This document shows positions 15,245 to 23,726 of a stretch of DNA of 44,212 bases, piece by piece (within the stretch, counting starts at the first letter, position 1; each line of letters starts with the position of its first letter). The notes beneath the pieces are model-generated. The model worked only from the letters and a program-made list of their open reading frames with translations, was not told the DNA's origin and made no database searches. This DNA comes from Bordetella parapertussis (lineage in GTDB: Bacteria > Pseudomonadota > Gammaproteobacteria > Burkholderiales > SG8-39): the NCBI GenBank assembly GCA_945862265.1, contig CAMAXP010000039.1, positions 1 to 44,212 of the forward strand. Direction: 5' to 3'. A program made the position numbers and the translations under genes.

Positions 15245-15899
15245 CTGCGCGTGTGCCGCGGCAGCGGCGCCGGCGCAGCGGGTCGAAGTCGCCTATGAGC
15301 TCAGCCGCAACGGCACAGCGATAGCCGAATTGGTTGAGCGGCTGGAGCATGACGGCAAGACCTACCGGCTCTCGGCGCAGATGAAAGGCAAGGGGCTCGC
15401 GGCCCTGCGCGGCGATGCATCGCGAACAAGCCGCGGAACGATCTCCCCTGAGGGGCTCCTGCCGACGGAATTTGAGGACAAGCGGAGCGGGCGCGACACG
15501 GCGCGAGCCAAGGCAGACTGGCAGGCGAAGACCCTCACGCTGCACGCGAAGGAGGGGGCGAGTGAGGCGAAGCCGCTGCCGCCCGACCTGCAGGACCGGC
15601 TGTCTTTCACCTACAGTTTTGCGTTCCGTCCGCAGGGTTCCGCGCCGGTCCCGCTGAGCATCACCGACGGCAAGGGGGTCTCGACCTCGGTTTACGAAGT
15701 CGCCGGTCGCGAGACGCTGAAGACGCCCGCGGGCGAGTTCGAGTCGCTCCGGATGGCGCGAAAGAAGAACAACCCGGAGGACCGTTCGTCCGAGATCTGG
15801 CTGGCGACGAAGCTGGGGCTGGTGCCGGTGCGCGTCCTCGTCGTCGAGAAGGACGGCACGCGCATCGACCAGGTCGCAACCCGGGTGGTTGCCCAATGA
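15210..15899 (+). CDS. DUF3108 domain-containing secreted protein
   Basis: A 229-residue protein with a signal peptide (MRSSILFLTSLSCACAAAAA, cleavage near APA-QRV), followed by a DUF3108 domain. Recognisable features are VEVAYELSRNGTAIAE, RGTISPEGLLPTEFEDKRSGRD and the end DGTRIDQVATRVV. The family is periplasmic or outer-membrane linked and of unknown function, and is often found downstream of purN in betaproteobacteria. The ATG lies 35 bases inside the end of purN, and its stop overlaps the next ATG (ATGA), so the three genes are probably translated together. Confidence 0.88.
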   Translation: MRSSILFLTSLSCACAAAAAPAQRVEVAYELSRNGTAIAELVERLEHDGKTYRLSAQMKGKGLAALRGDASRTSRGTISPEGLLPTEFEDKRSGRDTARAKADWQAKTLTLHAKEGASEAKPLPPDLQDRLSFTYSFAFRPQGSAPVPLSITDGKGVSTSVYEVAGRETLKTPAGEFESLRMARKKNNPEDRSSEIWLATKLGLVPVRVLVVEKDGTRIDQVATRVVAQ

Positions 15900-17167
15900 G
15901 CGCGCTCCCGAAACCGACGAAGGCCCTGATCGCGCACGCGTCCGAGGCCCTGTCCGAAGCGTTGCGTTTTTCCGGCCCGGCCGACCAGGCGGTGTCCCGC
16001 CACTTCCGCCACAACCGGGACCTCGGCCAGCAGGATCGCGCATTCGTCGCGGAGACCGTTTTCGCCGCGCTGCGCAGGCGCCGCTCGCTGGCGCTCGCGG
16101 CGCAGTCGGAGTCGCCCTATTCGCTAGTGCTCGCTTCGTTGGTGCGGCTGCACGGGCTCTCGGTCCGTGCGGTGGCCGACGCCGTGCGCGAAAAGGACAT
16201 CGCGCTGCTCGAACGCGCAAAGGCTGCGCGTGTCGAAGACCAGCCGCTCGCGGTCCGGGCGGACCTGCCCGACTGGTTGTGGGAAAGGCTGGTCGCCCAG
16301 CATGGGGAAGCGCAAGCCATGGCTATCGCTCGCGGGATGCTCGGGGCTGCATCGATGGACCTGCGCGTGAACACCTTCAAGGCGGCGCGCGATACGGTGC
16401 TGGCGAGCCTCAGGTCGAGTGGTGTGGTTTGCGATGTGACGCCGTATTCGCCGACGGGCATCCGCCTCGCGGACAAGCCCGCGATCAATCGGCATCCCGC
16501 CTTCCTTGACGGCAGCATCGAGGTGCAGGACGAGGGCAGCCAGTTGCTGGTCGCAATCGTTGCGCCCAAGCGGGGCGAGATGGTCGTCGACTTCTGCGCG
16601 GGCGGCGGGGGCAAGACCCTCGCACTGGGCGCGATGATGAGGAATACCGGGCGCCTCTATGCGTTCGATGTCTCGGCGAAGCGCCTTGCGGGGCTCGACC
16701 CGCGCCTTGCCCGCTCCGGGCTGTCGAATGTCCACCCGGTTGCGATCGCATCGGAGAGCGATGTGCGCGCCAAGCGCCTCGCCGGCAAGATCGACCGCGT
16801 GCTGGTCGATGCGCCGTGCTCGGGCTTCGGCACGCTGCGGCGCAATCCCGACCTGAAATGGCGCTTCAGCGAGAAGGACGTGGCCGAACTGGTCGAAAAG
16901 CAGTCGCGGATCCTCGCCGCCGCCGCGAAACTGCCGCGCGTGGGAGGGCGGCTCGTCTACGCGACCTGCAGCATCCTGCGCGAAGAAGGCGAGGACATCG
17001 TCGCGAAATTCCTGGCGGCCCATCCCGCCTATGCGCAGGTTTCTTGCGCCGAAATCCTCGGCGCTCAAGGCATTGCCCTGGATACCGGGATGAATCTTCG
17101 GATTTTCCCCAACGTGCACTACACGGACGGTTTTTTCGCCGCGGCCTTCGAACGCAAATCCGGCTAG
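15896..17167 (+). CDS. RsmB/NOP-family rRNA (cytosine-5) methyltransferase
   Basis: A 423-residue SAM-dependent RNA m5C methyltransferase. The SAM-binding motif is VVDFCAGGGGKTLALG. The two conserved cysteines are C308 in DAPCSGFGTLRRNPD and the nucleophile C358 in YATCSILREEGED. The N-terminal half resembles the helical NusB-like region of RsmB. The likely target is 16S rRNA, C967 by analogy with E. coli RsmB, but this subgroup is divergent so no symbol is given. It overlaps the DUF3108 gene by ATGA and shares a CTAG with the convergent terC, whose stop lies in the same four bases. Confidence 0.93.
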   Translation: MSALPKPTKALIAHASEALSEALRFSGPADQAVSRHFRHNRDLGQQDRAFVAETVFAALRRRRSLALAAQSESPYSLVLASLVRLHGLSVRAVADAVREKDIALLERAKAARVEDQPLAVRADLPDWLWERLVAQHGEAQAMAIARGMLGAASMDLRVNTFKAARDTVLASLRSSGVVCDVTPYSPTGIRLADKPAINRHPAFLDGSIEVQDEGSQLLVAIVAPKRGEMVVDFCAGGGGKTLALGAMMRNTGRLYAFDVSAKRLAGLDPRLARSGLSNVHPVAIASESDVRAKRLAGKIDRVLVDAPCSGFGTLRRNPDLKWRFSEKDVAELVEKQSRILAAAAKLPRVGGRLVYATCSILREEGEDIVAKFLAAHPAYAQVSCAEILGAQGIALDTGMNLRIFPNVHYTDGFFAAAFERKSG

Positions 17168-17910
17168 TCGCGCTTGTAGGCCGAGTGCAGGGCCACCGGC
17201 GCCGTTTTCGCGCGCCGTACCCGGATGTTGAGCATCTCGACGGCCACCGAGAAGGCCATCGCAAAGTAGACATACCCCTTGGGCACATGGTGCTCGAACC
17301 CGTCGGCGATCAGGACGACACCGACCACGATCAGGAACGACAGCGCGAGCATCTTGATCGTCGGGTGGTCCGAGACGAAGCGGCCGATCGAGCTGGCAAA
17401 GACCAGCATCAGGCCGACCGACGCGATCACCGCGGCGATCATGATCGCGACCTCGTCCACCATCCCCACCGCGGTGATGATCGAGTCGAGCGAGAACACC
17501 AGGTCGATGATCATGATCTGCACGATCACCGCCGAAAACGTCGCCGGGACGGCAGCCGAGTGCGAGCCCTCCGTGCCCTCGAGCAGTTGGTGGATCTCGC
17601 CCGCGCTCTTCCAGAGCAGGAACAGGCCGCCGGCGACCAGGATGAGGTCGCGGCCGGTGAACTCGTTCTGCAGCACGGTAAACAGCGGTGCGGTCAGGCC
17701 CACAATCCAGGACAGGACCAGCAGCAGCCCGATGCGCATGAACATGGCCATGAACAGGCCGATCTTGCGCGCCAGTTCGCGCTTTTCGACGGGAAGCTTG
17801 TCCACCAGGATCGAGATGAAGATGATGTTGTCGATGCCGAGCACGAGCTCAAGCGCGGTGAGCGTCAGCAGGGCGATCCATGCCTGCGGGTCGGTGAGCA
17901 GTTCGATCAT
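17164..17910 (-). CDS. TerC family integral membrane protein
   Basis: A 248-residue, seven-helix TerC protein. The two hallmark acidic membrane motifs are present: ALELVLGIDNIIFISI near residue 20 and IIDLVFSLDSIITAVG near residue 135. The family includes manganese exporters (Alx/MeeY-like) and TerC of the tellurite operon. There are no other ter genes here, so a metal-ion export role, perhaps loading secreted proteins, is more likely than tellurite resistance. It is 15 bases downstream of the secreted protein gene on the same strand. Its TAG stop is read from the same CTAG as the rsmB-type gene stop. Confidence 0.92.
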   Translation of the reverse strand: MIELLTDPQAWIALLTLTALELVLGIDNIIFISILVDKLPVEKRELARKIGLFMAMFMRIGLLLVLSWIVGLTAPLFTVLQNEFTGRDLILVAGGLFLLWKSAGEIHQLLEGTEGSHSAAVPATFSAVIVQIMIIDLVFSLDSIITAVGMVDEVAIMIAAVIASVGLMLVFASSIGRFVSDHPTIKMLALSFLIVVGVVLIADGFEHHVPKGYVYFAMAFSVAVEMLNIRVRRAKTAPVALHSAYKRD

Positions 17911-17925
17911 CGGGACTCCTGGCGG

Positions 17926-18612
17926 CTAGAAGAGGACTCTCAGGCCGAGCGACCGGAACGTGCGTTCCGGCGGCCCGGAATTCTGCGTGCCCTGGGTAGC
18001 GTCGACCTGCACCTTGTTGGGTACGACCCATACGCGCAACCCGTAGTGGAAGGTCGGCTTGTCGGCGCGCTGGCCGTAGGATTCTACGATGCCGATCACC
18101 TGGGGATGGAAAGCGACCTCGGCGCCGAGGCCCCAGGTTGCGCGCGTCATCGTGGCCTGCCGGTCGACGATGGCGCCGATATTGGCGTGCACCACCACCT
18201 GGTCATCGGCAAAGGAAAAGCTGCCGATTGCGTTCATGTAAGGGTTGGTGGTGTGCGGCGCCTGGAATGGGCTTACCCGGAAGGCGCCCACCGCCAGCGC
18301 GTAGCCCGAGCCGTTGGTCTGCAGCGCCTTCAGCAGCGTCTTTGCCTGGAAGACGCTGAACTGGCTGTCGCCCGGCACGCTGGCATTGACCCAGCTGTGG
18401 CCGGCGGTGAGTTCCACCCCGAACGGATTGCAGGCTGGGAGGAACCAGAACTCCTGTTCGTTCACGTTGCGCTGCTTCTTCACGAAGGTTTCAACCTGGC
18501 AGCCGCCCTCGTCGACGGCACGTGCGTCGTCGGTCACGAACGGCCTGGCCGCGAATGCCGGAGGCGCGGCGCAGGCTGCAAGGATCGGGAAAAGGGCGGT
18601 GCGCAGCTTCAT
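17926..18612 (-). CDS. Secreted beta-rich protein, probable outer-membrane barrel
   Basis: A 228-residue protein with a signal peptide (MKLRTALFPILAACAAPPAFA, then ARPFVTDDARAVDEGGCQVE). The mature part has alternating hydrophobic and polar strands such as GYALAVGAFRVSP, QVVVHANIGAIVD and FHYGLRVWVVPN. It ends in phenylalanine (GLRVLF), as outer-membrane barrels usually do. I recognise the RPFVTDDA start from uncharacterised proteobacterial proteins of this kind but know no function. The ATG at 18612 was chosen for the signal peptide. TerC follows after 15 bases, so the pair is probably an operon. Confidence 0.75.
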   Translation of the reverse strand: MKLRTALFPILAACAAPPAFAARPFVTDDARAVDEGGCQVETFVKKQRNVNEQEFWFLPACNPFGVELTAGHSWVNASVPGDSQFSVFQAKTLLKALQTNGSGYALAVGAFRVSPFQAPHTTNPYMNAIGSFSFADDQVVVHANIGAIVDRQATMTRATWGLGAEVAFHPQVIGIVESYGQRADKPTFHYGLRVWVVPNKVQVDATQGTQNSGPPERTFRSLGLRVLF

Positions 18613-18734
18613 TGGTTCAGGCGGTGCGAGCCGCCGATTGCGGAAAGTGGGAAGGCGTCCGTAAACTAGTGCACCCATATTACAGACAGGTTGCATCGGG
18701 CGCTCGCTGCGCTGCGCCGCGACTTGACCACCGA

Positions 18735-20006
18735 ATGACCCGAGCCTCGATCCAGAGCGTGCTCCTCGACTTGTGGGGCGACCTGAAGCAGCCAGACCTG
18801 CTCTGGCAGGTTGCGGCCTTTGCCGCGTGCCTGTTGGTGGCCTGGGGCGCATCGCGGTTGCTTCGGGTCAAGCCCTCCGAGGAGCATTCCACCGCGATGC
18901 GGGTGGGTGCCGGCGGGCTCAACCGGATCGTGTTTCCGCTGCTCGCGGTCCTGCTGCTGCTCGCCGGGCGCGCCCTGCTCGCGCGTTGGACGCACGTCAA
19001 CCTGCTGTCGGTGGCGATTCCCCTGTTTGCTTCGCTTGCCGCCATCCGCTTCATCGTCTACCTGCTGCGGCTGGCGTTTTCCCCGGGCGGCCTGGCGGTC
19101 TGGGAGCGCGCGATTGCGGTGCTGGTCTGGGCCGCCGTGGCCCTGCACCTCACCGGAGTGCTGCCCGAGATCCAGGAGTTGCTCGAAGGCATCAGGATCT
19201 CCATCGGCAAGCAGAAGTTTTCCCTGATGACCGCGCTGGAGACGGTGTTCTGGATCCTTGCGACGGTCCTGGTGTCGCTGTGGGCCGGGAGCCTGCTCGA
19301 GGCGCGGCTGCTGCGCGCCGAGTCGCTCCATTCGAGCCTGCGCGTGGTGTTCGCGCGGCTGGGCAAGGCGGTGATCCTCGTGGTGTCGGTGCTGACGGTG
19401 CTGCCGGTCATGGGAATCGACCTGACGGTGCTCTCGGTATTCGGCGGGGCGCTCGGCGTCGGCCTCGGCCTGGGCTTGCAGAAGATCGCAAGCAATTACG
19501 TTTCGGGGTTCATCATCCTGCTCGATCGTTCGATCCGGCTCGGCGACTGGATCACGGCAGACAACCACTACGGCGAGGTGCGCGACATCACGACCCGCTA
19601 CACGGTGGTGCGGTCCCTGTCCGGGGTGGAGGCGATCATCCCGAACGACACGCTGATCACCTCCACGGTCCTGAACAACACCTATGCAGACAAGAAGCTG
19701 CGCCTGACGGTCGAGGTTTCGGTGGCCTATTCGACCGATGTGGCGGCGGTGCTGGCGTTGCTGGCGGAGATCTCGGGCCGCCATCCAAGGGTGCTGACAG
19801 ATCCGCCGCCGATTGCGCTGGTCATCGCGATGGGCGACAACGGGGTCGACCTCGAACTCGGGTTCTGGATCGAGGATCCCGAGAAGGGCCGCAAGAACGT
19901 CTGCTCCGACATCAGCGTCGAAATCCTGGCGGAATTCCGTGCTCGCGGGATTGAAATTCCATTTCCGCAGCGGGAGGTCAGGATGCTTGGCGGGGGGGTG
20001 GCTTGA
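18735..20006 (+). CDS. MscS-family mechanosensitive ion channel
   Basis: A 423-residue channel that should open under membrane tension to release solutes. Hydrophobic helices lie at about residues 22-40, 58-78, 88-110, 120-145 and 170-195. The pore helix and beta domain then read FGGALGVGLGLGLQKIASNYVSG and LDRSIRLGDWI, with IIPNDTLITSTVLNN as in MscS. It is longer than E. coli MscS (286 residues) because of extra N-terminal helices, as in YbdG/YbiO-type proteins. No ribosome site is evident. It is divergent from the terC pair, with about 120 bases between. Confidence 0.93.
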   Translation: MTRASIQSVLLDLWGDLKQPDLLWQVAAFAACLLVAWGASRLLRVKPSEEHSTAMRVGAGGLNRIVFPLLAVLLLLAGRALLARWTHVNLLSVAIPLFASLAAIRFIVYLLRLAFSPGGLAVWERAIAVLVWAAVALHLTGVLPEIQELLEGIRISIGKQKFSLMTALETVFWILATVLVSLWAGSLLEARLLRAESLHSSLRVVFARLGKAVILVVSVLTVLPVMGIDLTVLSVFGGALGVGLGLGLQKIASNYVSGFIILLDRSIRLGDWITADNHYGEVRDITTRYTVVRSLSGVEAIIPNDTLITSTVLNNTYADKKLRLTVEVSVAYSTDVAAVLALLAEISGRHPRVLTDPPPIALVIAMGDNGVDLELGFWIEDPEKGRKNVCSDISVEILAEFRARGIEIPFPQREVRMLGGGVA

Positions 20007-20034
20007 GTTGGGCCAAAACGCCGCCATATACCGG

Positions 20035-20062
20035 TTGCGCAGGGGGGCGGTTCGCGTAGAAT
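20035..20062 (+). promoter_or_regulatory. Candidate promoter of the desaturase gene
   Basis: TTGCGC (20035-20040) and TAGAAT (20057-20062) with a 16-base spacer, 55 bases upstream of the desaturase ATG. The -10 is good and the -35 only half matches. Confidence 0.4.
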
Positions 20063-20117
20063 CCTCACGCAAACCCGCGCAAGTTCCCATAACTACTACT
20101 ATAAAACCCCACCCCTG

Positions 20118-21296
20118 ATGCTCTTCTCCGGACTGTTCGATCTTCCCTGGTGGAAACTGGTTGCAGTCGCGCTCGTTCTCACCCACATCACCATCGCGGC
20201 GGTCACGATCTTCCTGCACCGCCACCAGGCCCACCGGGCGCTGGACCTGCATCCGATCGCATCCCATTTCTTCCGGTTCTGGCTCTGGCTCACCACCGGC
20301 ATGGTGACCAAGGAGTGGGCGGCAATCCACCGCAAGCACCACGCCAAGTGCGAGACCGTCGATGACCCGCACAGCCCGCAGGTCCTGGGCATCAACCGCG
20401 TGCTGTGGGGCGGCGTGTTCCTGTACGTGAAGGAGTCCTACAACAAGGACACCCTGGAGCGCTACGGGCACGGCACGCCTGACGACTACATGGAGCGGAG
20501 CCTCTACTCGGCCCACGCGATCCTCGGGCTCACGCTGATGGGGGCGATCAACGTCTTCCTGTTCGGCATCGTTCCGGGCCTGCTGATCCTCGTCACGCAG
20601 ATCGTCTGGATCCCGTTCTGGGCCGCGGGCGTCATCAACGGCATCGGGCACTGGTTCGGTTACCGCCACTTCGACGCGGCGGACGCCAGCACGAACATCG
20701 TGCCCTGGGGGATCCTGATCGGCGGCGAGGAACTGCACAACAACCACCACGCGCATGCCACGTCAGCCAAGCTGTCCTCGAAGTGGTATGAGTTCGACAT
20801 CGGCTGGATGTACATCTGCATCCTGTCCTTCTTCGGTCTTGCCACGGTCAAGAAGGTCGCGCCGACGCCGAAGTTCGCCGACGCAAAGGCCGTCTCCGAC
20901 CTGGATGCCGACACGCTGCATGCCGTGCTCACCAACCGCTACGACGTGCTCGCGCGCTATGCCAAGTCCCTCAAGAAGACCTATGTGCAGGAGCTTGCCC
21001 GGCTGAAGCAGGGCTCGCCCCTCGAGGCCGCCTCGCTGAAGTCGCTCAAGCCCAGGCTCATGCGCTCGCAGGCCCTGCCCGCGACCGAAAAGGAGCGCCT
21101 CATCGACGCCCTGAAGCACAGCAAGGCCCTCGAGACCGCCCTCGCCATGCGCGACGAACTGGTGGCCCTTTGGGAGCGTTCCAACGCATCCAAGGAGCAG
21201 CTGCTGCAGGAGTTCAAGGACTGGTGCCGCCGGGCCGAGTCCAGCGGGATCGTGCCGCTGGCGGAGTTCAGCCGGAGGCTGCGCTGCTACGCCTGA
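20118..21296 (+). CDS. Acyl-CoA/fatty-acid delta-9-type desaturase
   Basis: A 392-residue membrane di-iron desaturase that introduces a double bond into fatty acyl chains. All three histidine boxes are present: HRHQAH (34-39), HRKHH (71-75) and HNNHH (207-211). Pairs of hydrophobic helices lie at about 12-32, 50-62, 132-150 and 152-175. Beyond the desaturase core (about residue 265) is a charged, helix-rich tail of some 125 residues that plain desaturases lack. The electron donor is not encoded nearby. A bidirectional terminator follows 20 bases after the stop. Confidence 0.93.
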   Translation: MLFSGLFDLPWWKLVAVALVLTHITIAAVTIFLHRHQAHRALDLHPIASHFFRFWLWLTTGMVTKEWAAIHRKHHAKCETVDDPHSPQVLGINRVLWGGVFLYVKESYNKDTLERYGHGTPDDYMERSLYSAHAILGLTLMGAINVFLFGIVPGLLILVTQIVWIPFWAAGVINGIGHWFGYRHFDAADASTNIVPWGILIGGEELHNNHHAHATSAKLSSKWYEFDIGWMYICILSFFGLATVKKVAPTPKFADAKAVSDLDADTLHAVLTNRYDVLARYAKSLKKTYVQELARLKQGSPLEAASLKSLKPRLMRSQALPATEKERLIDALKHSKALETALAMRDELVALWERSNASKEQLLQEFKDWCRRAESSGIVPLAEFSRRLRCYA

Positions 21297-21315
21297 GCGC
21301 AAGGCAGCACAAATA

Positions 21316-21348
21316 AAAAAGGCCCGCTGTAGTTCAGCGGGCCTTTTT
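21316..21348. terminator. Bidirectional rho-independent terminator
   Basis: A GGCCCGCTG / CAGCGGGCC stem (21321-21329 and 21335-21343) with a five-base loop, flanked by A5 on the left and T5 on the right. It serves both the desaturase on the plus strand and rpmG on the minus strand. Confidence 0.9.
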
Positions 21349-21367
21349 ACTTCTGCAACCAGGCGGG

Positions 21368-21523
21368 TTACTTCAGCTTGGTTTCCTTGTACATCACGTG
21401 CTTGCGCACCTTCGGATCGAACTTCTTGATCTCGATCTTGTCGGGCGTAGTGCGCTTGTTCTTGGTCGTGGTGTAGAAGTGACCGGTGCCGGCGCTGGAC
21501 TCGAGCTTGATTTTCTCACGCAT
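21368..21523 (-). CDS. rpmG: 50S ribosomal protein L33
   Basis: A 51-residue ribosomal protein of the large subunit. The reverse strand reads [20 protein letters not shown] and ends [13 protein letters not shown], matching proteobacterial L33. It lacks the cysteine pairs of the zinc-binding form. The ATG at 21523 lies two bases beyond the rpmB stop, and its AAAGGAGCC ribosome site is inside the rpmB coding sequence. The rpmB-rpmG pair is a standard operon. Confidence 0.97.
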   Translation of the reverse strand: MREKIKLESSAGTGHFYTTTKNKRTTPDKIEIKKFDPKVRKHVMYKETKLK

Positions 21524-21525
21524 GG

Positions 21526-21798
21526 TCAGGCTCCTTTGACGGCTTTGACGGCTTTGCCGGCTTTGGCGATTTTGCCTTCGGCGCGCAGGTCGGCCAGGAT
21601 GGCATCGATGCCGTTCTTGTCGATCGTGCGCAATGCATTGGTGGACACGCGCAACCGGATCCAGCGATTCTCGCTTTCGACCCAGAACCGGCGATAGTGC
21701 AGGTTGGGCAGGAAGGTACGCTTGGTCTTGTTGTTGGCGTGCGACACCAAGTTACCTTTCATCGGCTTCTTGCCGGTGACCTGGCAGACTCGAGACAT
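21526..21798 (-). CDS. rpmB: 50S ribosomal protein L28
   Basis: A 90-residue L28, a structural protein of the large subunit. The conserved part starts [16 protein letters not shown] and includes [32 protein letters not shown] residues. The usual length is about 78; the extra twelve or so residues are a lysine/alanine/valine tail ([12 protein letters not shown]) encoded by nine-base tandem repeats. The start is unambiguous. rpmG follows two bases downstream. A promoter lies inside the end of the upstream DUF3025 gene. Confidence 0.97.
   Translation of the reverse strand: MSRVCQVTGKKPMKGNLVSHANNKTKRTFLPNLHYRRFWVESENRWIRLRVSTNALRTIDKNGIDAILADLRAEGKIAKAGKAVKAVKGA
21532..21576. repeat. Nine-base tandem repeat at the 3' end of rpmB
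   Basis: Five imperfect copies of GGCTTTGNC in a row on the plus strand. They encode the K-A/V-rich C-terminal extension of L28. The units keep the reading frame, so copy-number changes would lengthen or shorten the tail without a frameshift. Confidence 0.7.
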
Positions 21799-21825
21799 GA
21801 GTTGGGCTCCGCGGAAAAAGGCAAG

Positions 21826-21855
21826 ATTTTACACGGAATCAGACCGGGTGCTCAA
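21826..21855 (-). promoter_or_regulatory. Extended -10 promoter of rpmB-rpmG
   Basis: TTGAGC (21850-21855), an 18-base spacer ending in TG, then TAAAAT (21826-21831) on the minus strand. It overlaps the last codons of the DUF3025 gene and gives a leader of about 20 bases for rpmB. Confidence 0.55.
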
Positions 21856-22668
21856 GCTTTCCACCCGTCCCGGCCGAAACCAGCGCCGGTCCGCGTAAAA
21901 CTCAGGCCCGGTGCTGTCAGGAAGCCACCCGGGGTAGCCGAAGACCGGCAGGGGGGGCATCTGGCGGGGACGGGCCTCCTCGGAAAGGCCGTCCACCCAG
22001 GCGGCCGCCTCCCCCTCCACCCAGTCGACGAGGGCCGCATGCGGGCCCGCCAGGAGCGCCTCAGGCGTCCTTATGAACAGGGCCTTGCAGGTGATCCCGG
22101 GGTAGGGCGCCAGGGCCTTTTCGTAGGCGGAGTGCCCGACCAGCAGCATCCGGGTATCGCGGAGCAGCCCGGCGCGCCGGTCCCAGAAGAGCGCTTGCCA
22201 GCGAAAGTCCCGGATCGCCCCTTCCACTTCGGGGAGCGCCTCCGCGGTGCAAGCGACGACTACGCCCCCCTCATCGACCAGCGTGAGCAGGTCGCGCAAC
22301 GGGCTCCTCGCGCCTTCCTCGGCCTCCAGGCGCGCCACATGGCGCGCGTTGATGGCCGCCTTCAGGCGCGGAAAGGCAATCCAGGCCAGCGCATTGAAGA
22401 GGTCGTGCAGGTTGCCCGGCCGGGTGCTGACCTGGCCGGTCTCGAAGATCCGCCGTTCGTAATGGGCGGCGCCGGAGCCTTCGGGAACGCAGAACCGGAC
22501 GGGCTGCCCGCTCTGCGTGACCGGCGGTCGCGGCGAGGCGGCCGCCAGTGCGTTCAGCCGTGCGATGTCCGGCGATGCCTGCAGTTGCTGGAGCCAGGGC
22601 CGCAGGGGCTCGAACGCGGGATGGCGCCACGCCTCCGGCGCAGCCGGGGACCCTAGCGCAATTGCCAC
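21829..22668 (-). CDS. DUF3025 domain-containing protein
   Basis: A 279-residue soluble protein of the DUF3025 family. Diagnostic segments are [44 protein letters not shown] and [12 protein letters not shown]. The function is unknown. It overlaps the 3' end of pyrC by 16 bases; DUF3025 genes accompany pyrC in many betaproteobacteria, which suggests coupled translation but not a role. No signal peptide or catalytic motif was recognised. Confidence 0.85.
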   Translation of the reverse strand: MAIALGSPAAPEAWRHPAFEPLRPWLQQLQASPDIARLNALAAASPRPPVTQSGQPVRFCVPEGSGAAHYERRIFETGQVSTRPGNLHDLFNALAWIAFPRLKAAINARHVARLEAEEGARSPLRDLLTLVDEGGVVVACTAEALPEVEGAIRDFRWQALFWDRRAGLLRDTRMLLVGHSAYEKALAPYPGITCKALFIRTPEALLAGPHAALVDWVEGEAAAWVDGLSEEARPRQMPPLPVFGYPGWLPDSTGPEFYADRRWFRPGRVESLSTRSDSV

Positions 22669-23684
22669 GCCAGGGATTCGCCGGCCCGCATCGGCACGAC
22701 CTCATGCTCGCCGAACTTGTAGGAGTCCGGCACGCGCCACTCCTTGCGCACCAGCGTGATCCGGTCCTTGTTGCGCGGCAGGCCGTAGAAGTCGGCCCCG
22801 TGGAAGCTCGCGAACCCTTCGAGCTTGTCGAGGGCATGGGCTTCCTCGAAGGCGCTCGCGTAAAGCTCGATCGCTGCATGCGCGGTGTAGAGCCCGGCGC
22901 AGCCGCAGGCGGCTTCCTTGGTGTGCTTCGCGTGCGGCGCGCTGTCGGTGCCGAGGAAGAACTTCGGGTTGCCCGAAATCGCCGCCTCGACCAGCGCTTC
23001 GCGGTGCTCTTCGCGCTTCAGTACCGGCAGGCAGTAGTTGTGCGGCCGGATGCCGCCCAGGAACAGCGCATTGCGGTTCATCAGCAGGTGGTGGGCCGTG
23101 ATGGTGGCCCCGATGTTCGGTCCGGTCACCTCCACGTACTGCACCGCGTCGCGCGTGGTGATGTGCTCGATCACCACCTTGAGGTCCGGGAACCGTTCCA
23201 CGAGCGGGCCCAGCGTCATCTCGAGGAAGGCCTTTTCACGGTCGAAGATGTCGATCTCCGGGGCGGTGACTTCGCCGTGGATGAGCAGGGGGATGCCGAG
23301 TTCCTGCATCTTTTCCAGCGTATGGAAGCAACGCGACAGGCGGGTGACGCCGGCGTCCGAGTGCGTGGTGGCCCCCGCCGGGTAGAGCTTCACGCCGTGG
23401 ATCCGGCCGGAGAGCTTTGCCCGCGCGATCTCCTCGGGAGGCGTGTCGTCGGTCAGGTACAGCGTCATCAGGGGCTCGAAGCGCGAGTTCTCGGGCAGCG
23501 CGGCGAGGATCAATTCCCGGTAGTCGAGCGCACGCTTGGTCGTCGTGATCGGGGACTTCAGGTTCGGCATGACGATCGCGCGAGCGAAACACCGCGCAGT
23601 GTGCGGGAGCACGGACGCCAGGCTGTCGCCCTCGCGCAGGTGGAGGTGCCAGTCGTCCGGGCGGGTAAGGGTGATCGAATCCAC
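22653..23684 (-). CDS. pyrC: Dihydroorotase
   Basis: A 343-residue class II dihydroorotase that closes carbamoyl aspartate to dihydroorotate in pyrimidine synthesis. The zinc ligands are present: H13 and H15 ([10 protein letters not shown]), the carboxylated lysine K99 (HGVKLYPAG), H136 (LLIHGEV), H174 (VVIEHITT) and the catalytic D247 (FLGTDSAPH). Length and sequence match E. coli PyrC. The start is a GTG, directly before the conserved [14 protein letters not shown]. It lies 42 bases downstream of rsmI on the same strand and overlaps DUF3025 by 16 bases. Confidence 0.97.
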   Translation of the reverse strand: MDSITLTRPDDWHLHLREGDSLASVLPHTARCFARAIVMPNLKSPITTTKRALDYRELILAALPENSRFEPLMTLYLTDDTPPEEIARAKLSGRIHGVKLYPAGATTHSDAGVTRLSRCFHTLEKMQELGIPLLIHGEVTAPEIDIFDREKAFLEMTLGPLVERFPDLKVVIEHITTRDAVQYVEVTGPNIGATITAHHLLMNRNALFLGGIRPHNYCLPVLKREEHREALVEAAISGNPKFFLGTDSAPHAKHTKEAACGCAGLYTAHAAIELYASAFEEAHALDKLEGFASFHGADFYGLPRNKDRITLVRKEWRVPDSYKFGEHEVVPMRAGESLAWQLR

Positions 23685-23726
23685 GGCGGTGCTTGCTCCC
23701 GGAGGGTGCGGTAGAAGCGCCGGATT

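Noticed and set aside
17164..17910. Tellurite-resistance operon
   Set aside because: TerC is alone; no terA, terB, terD or terE is nearby.
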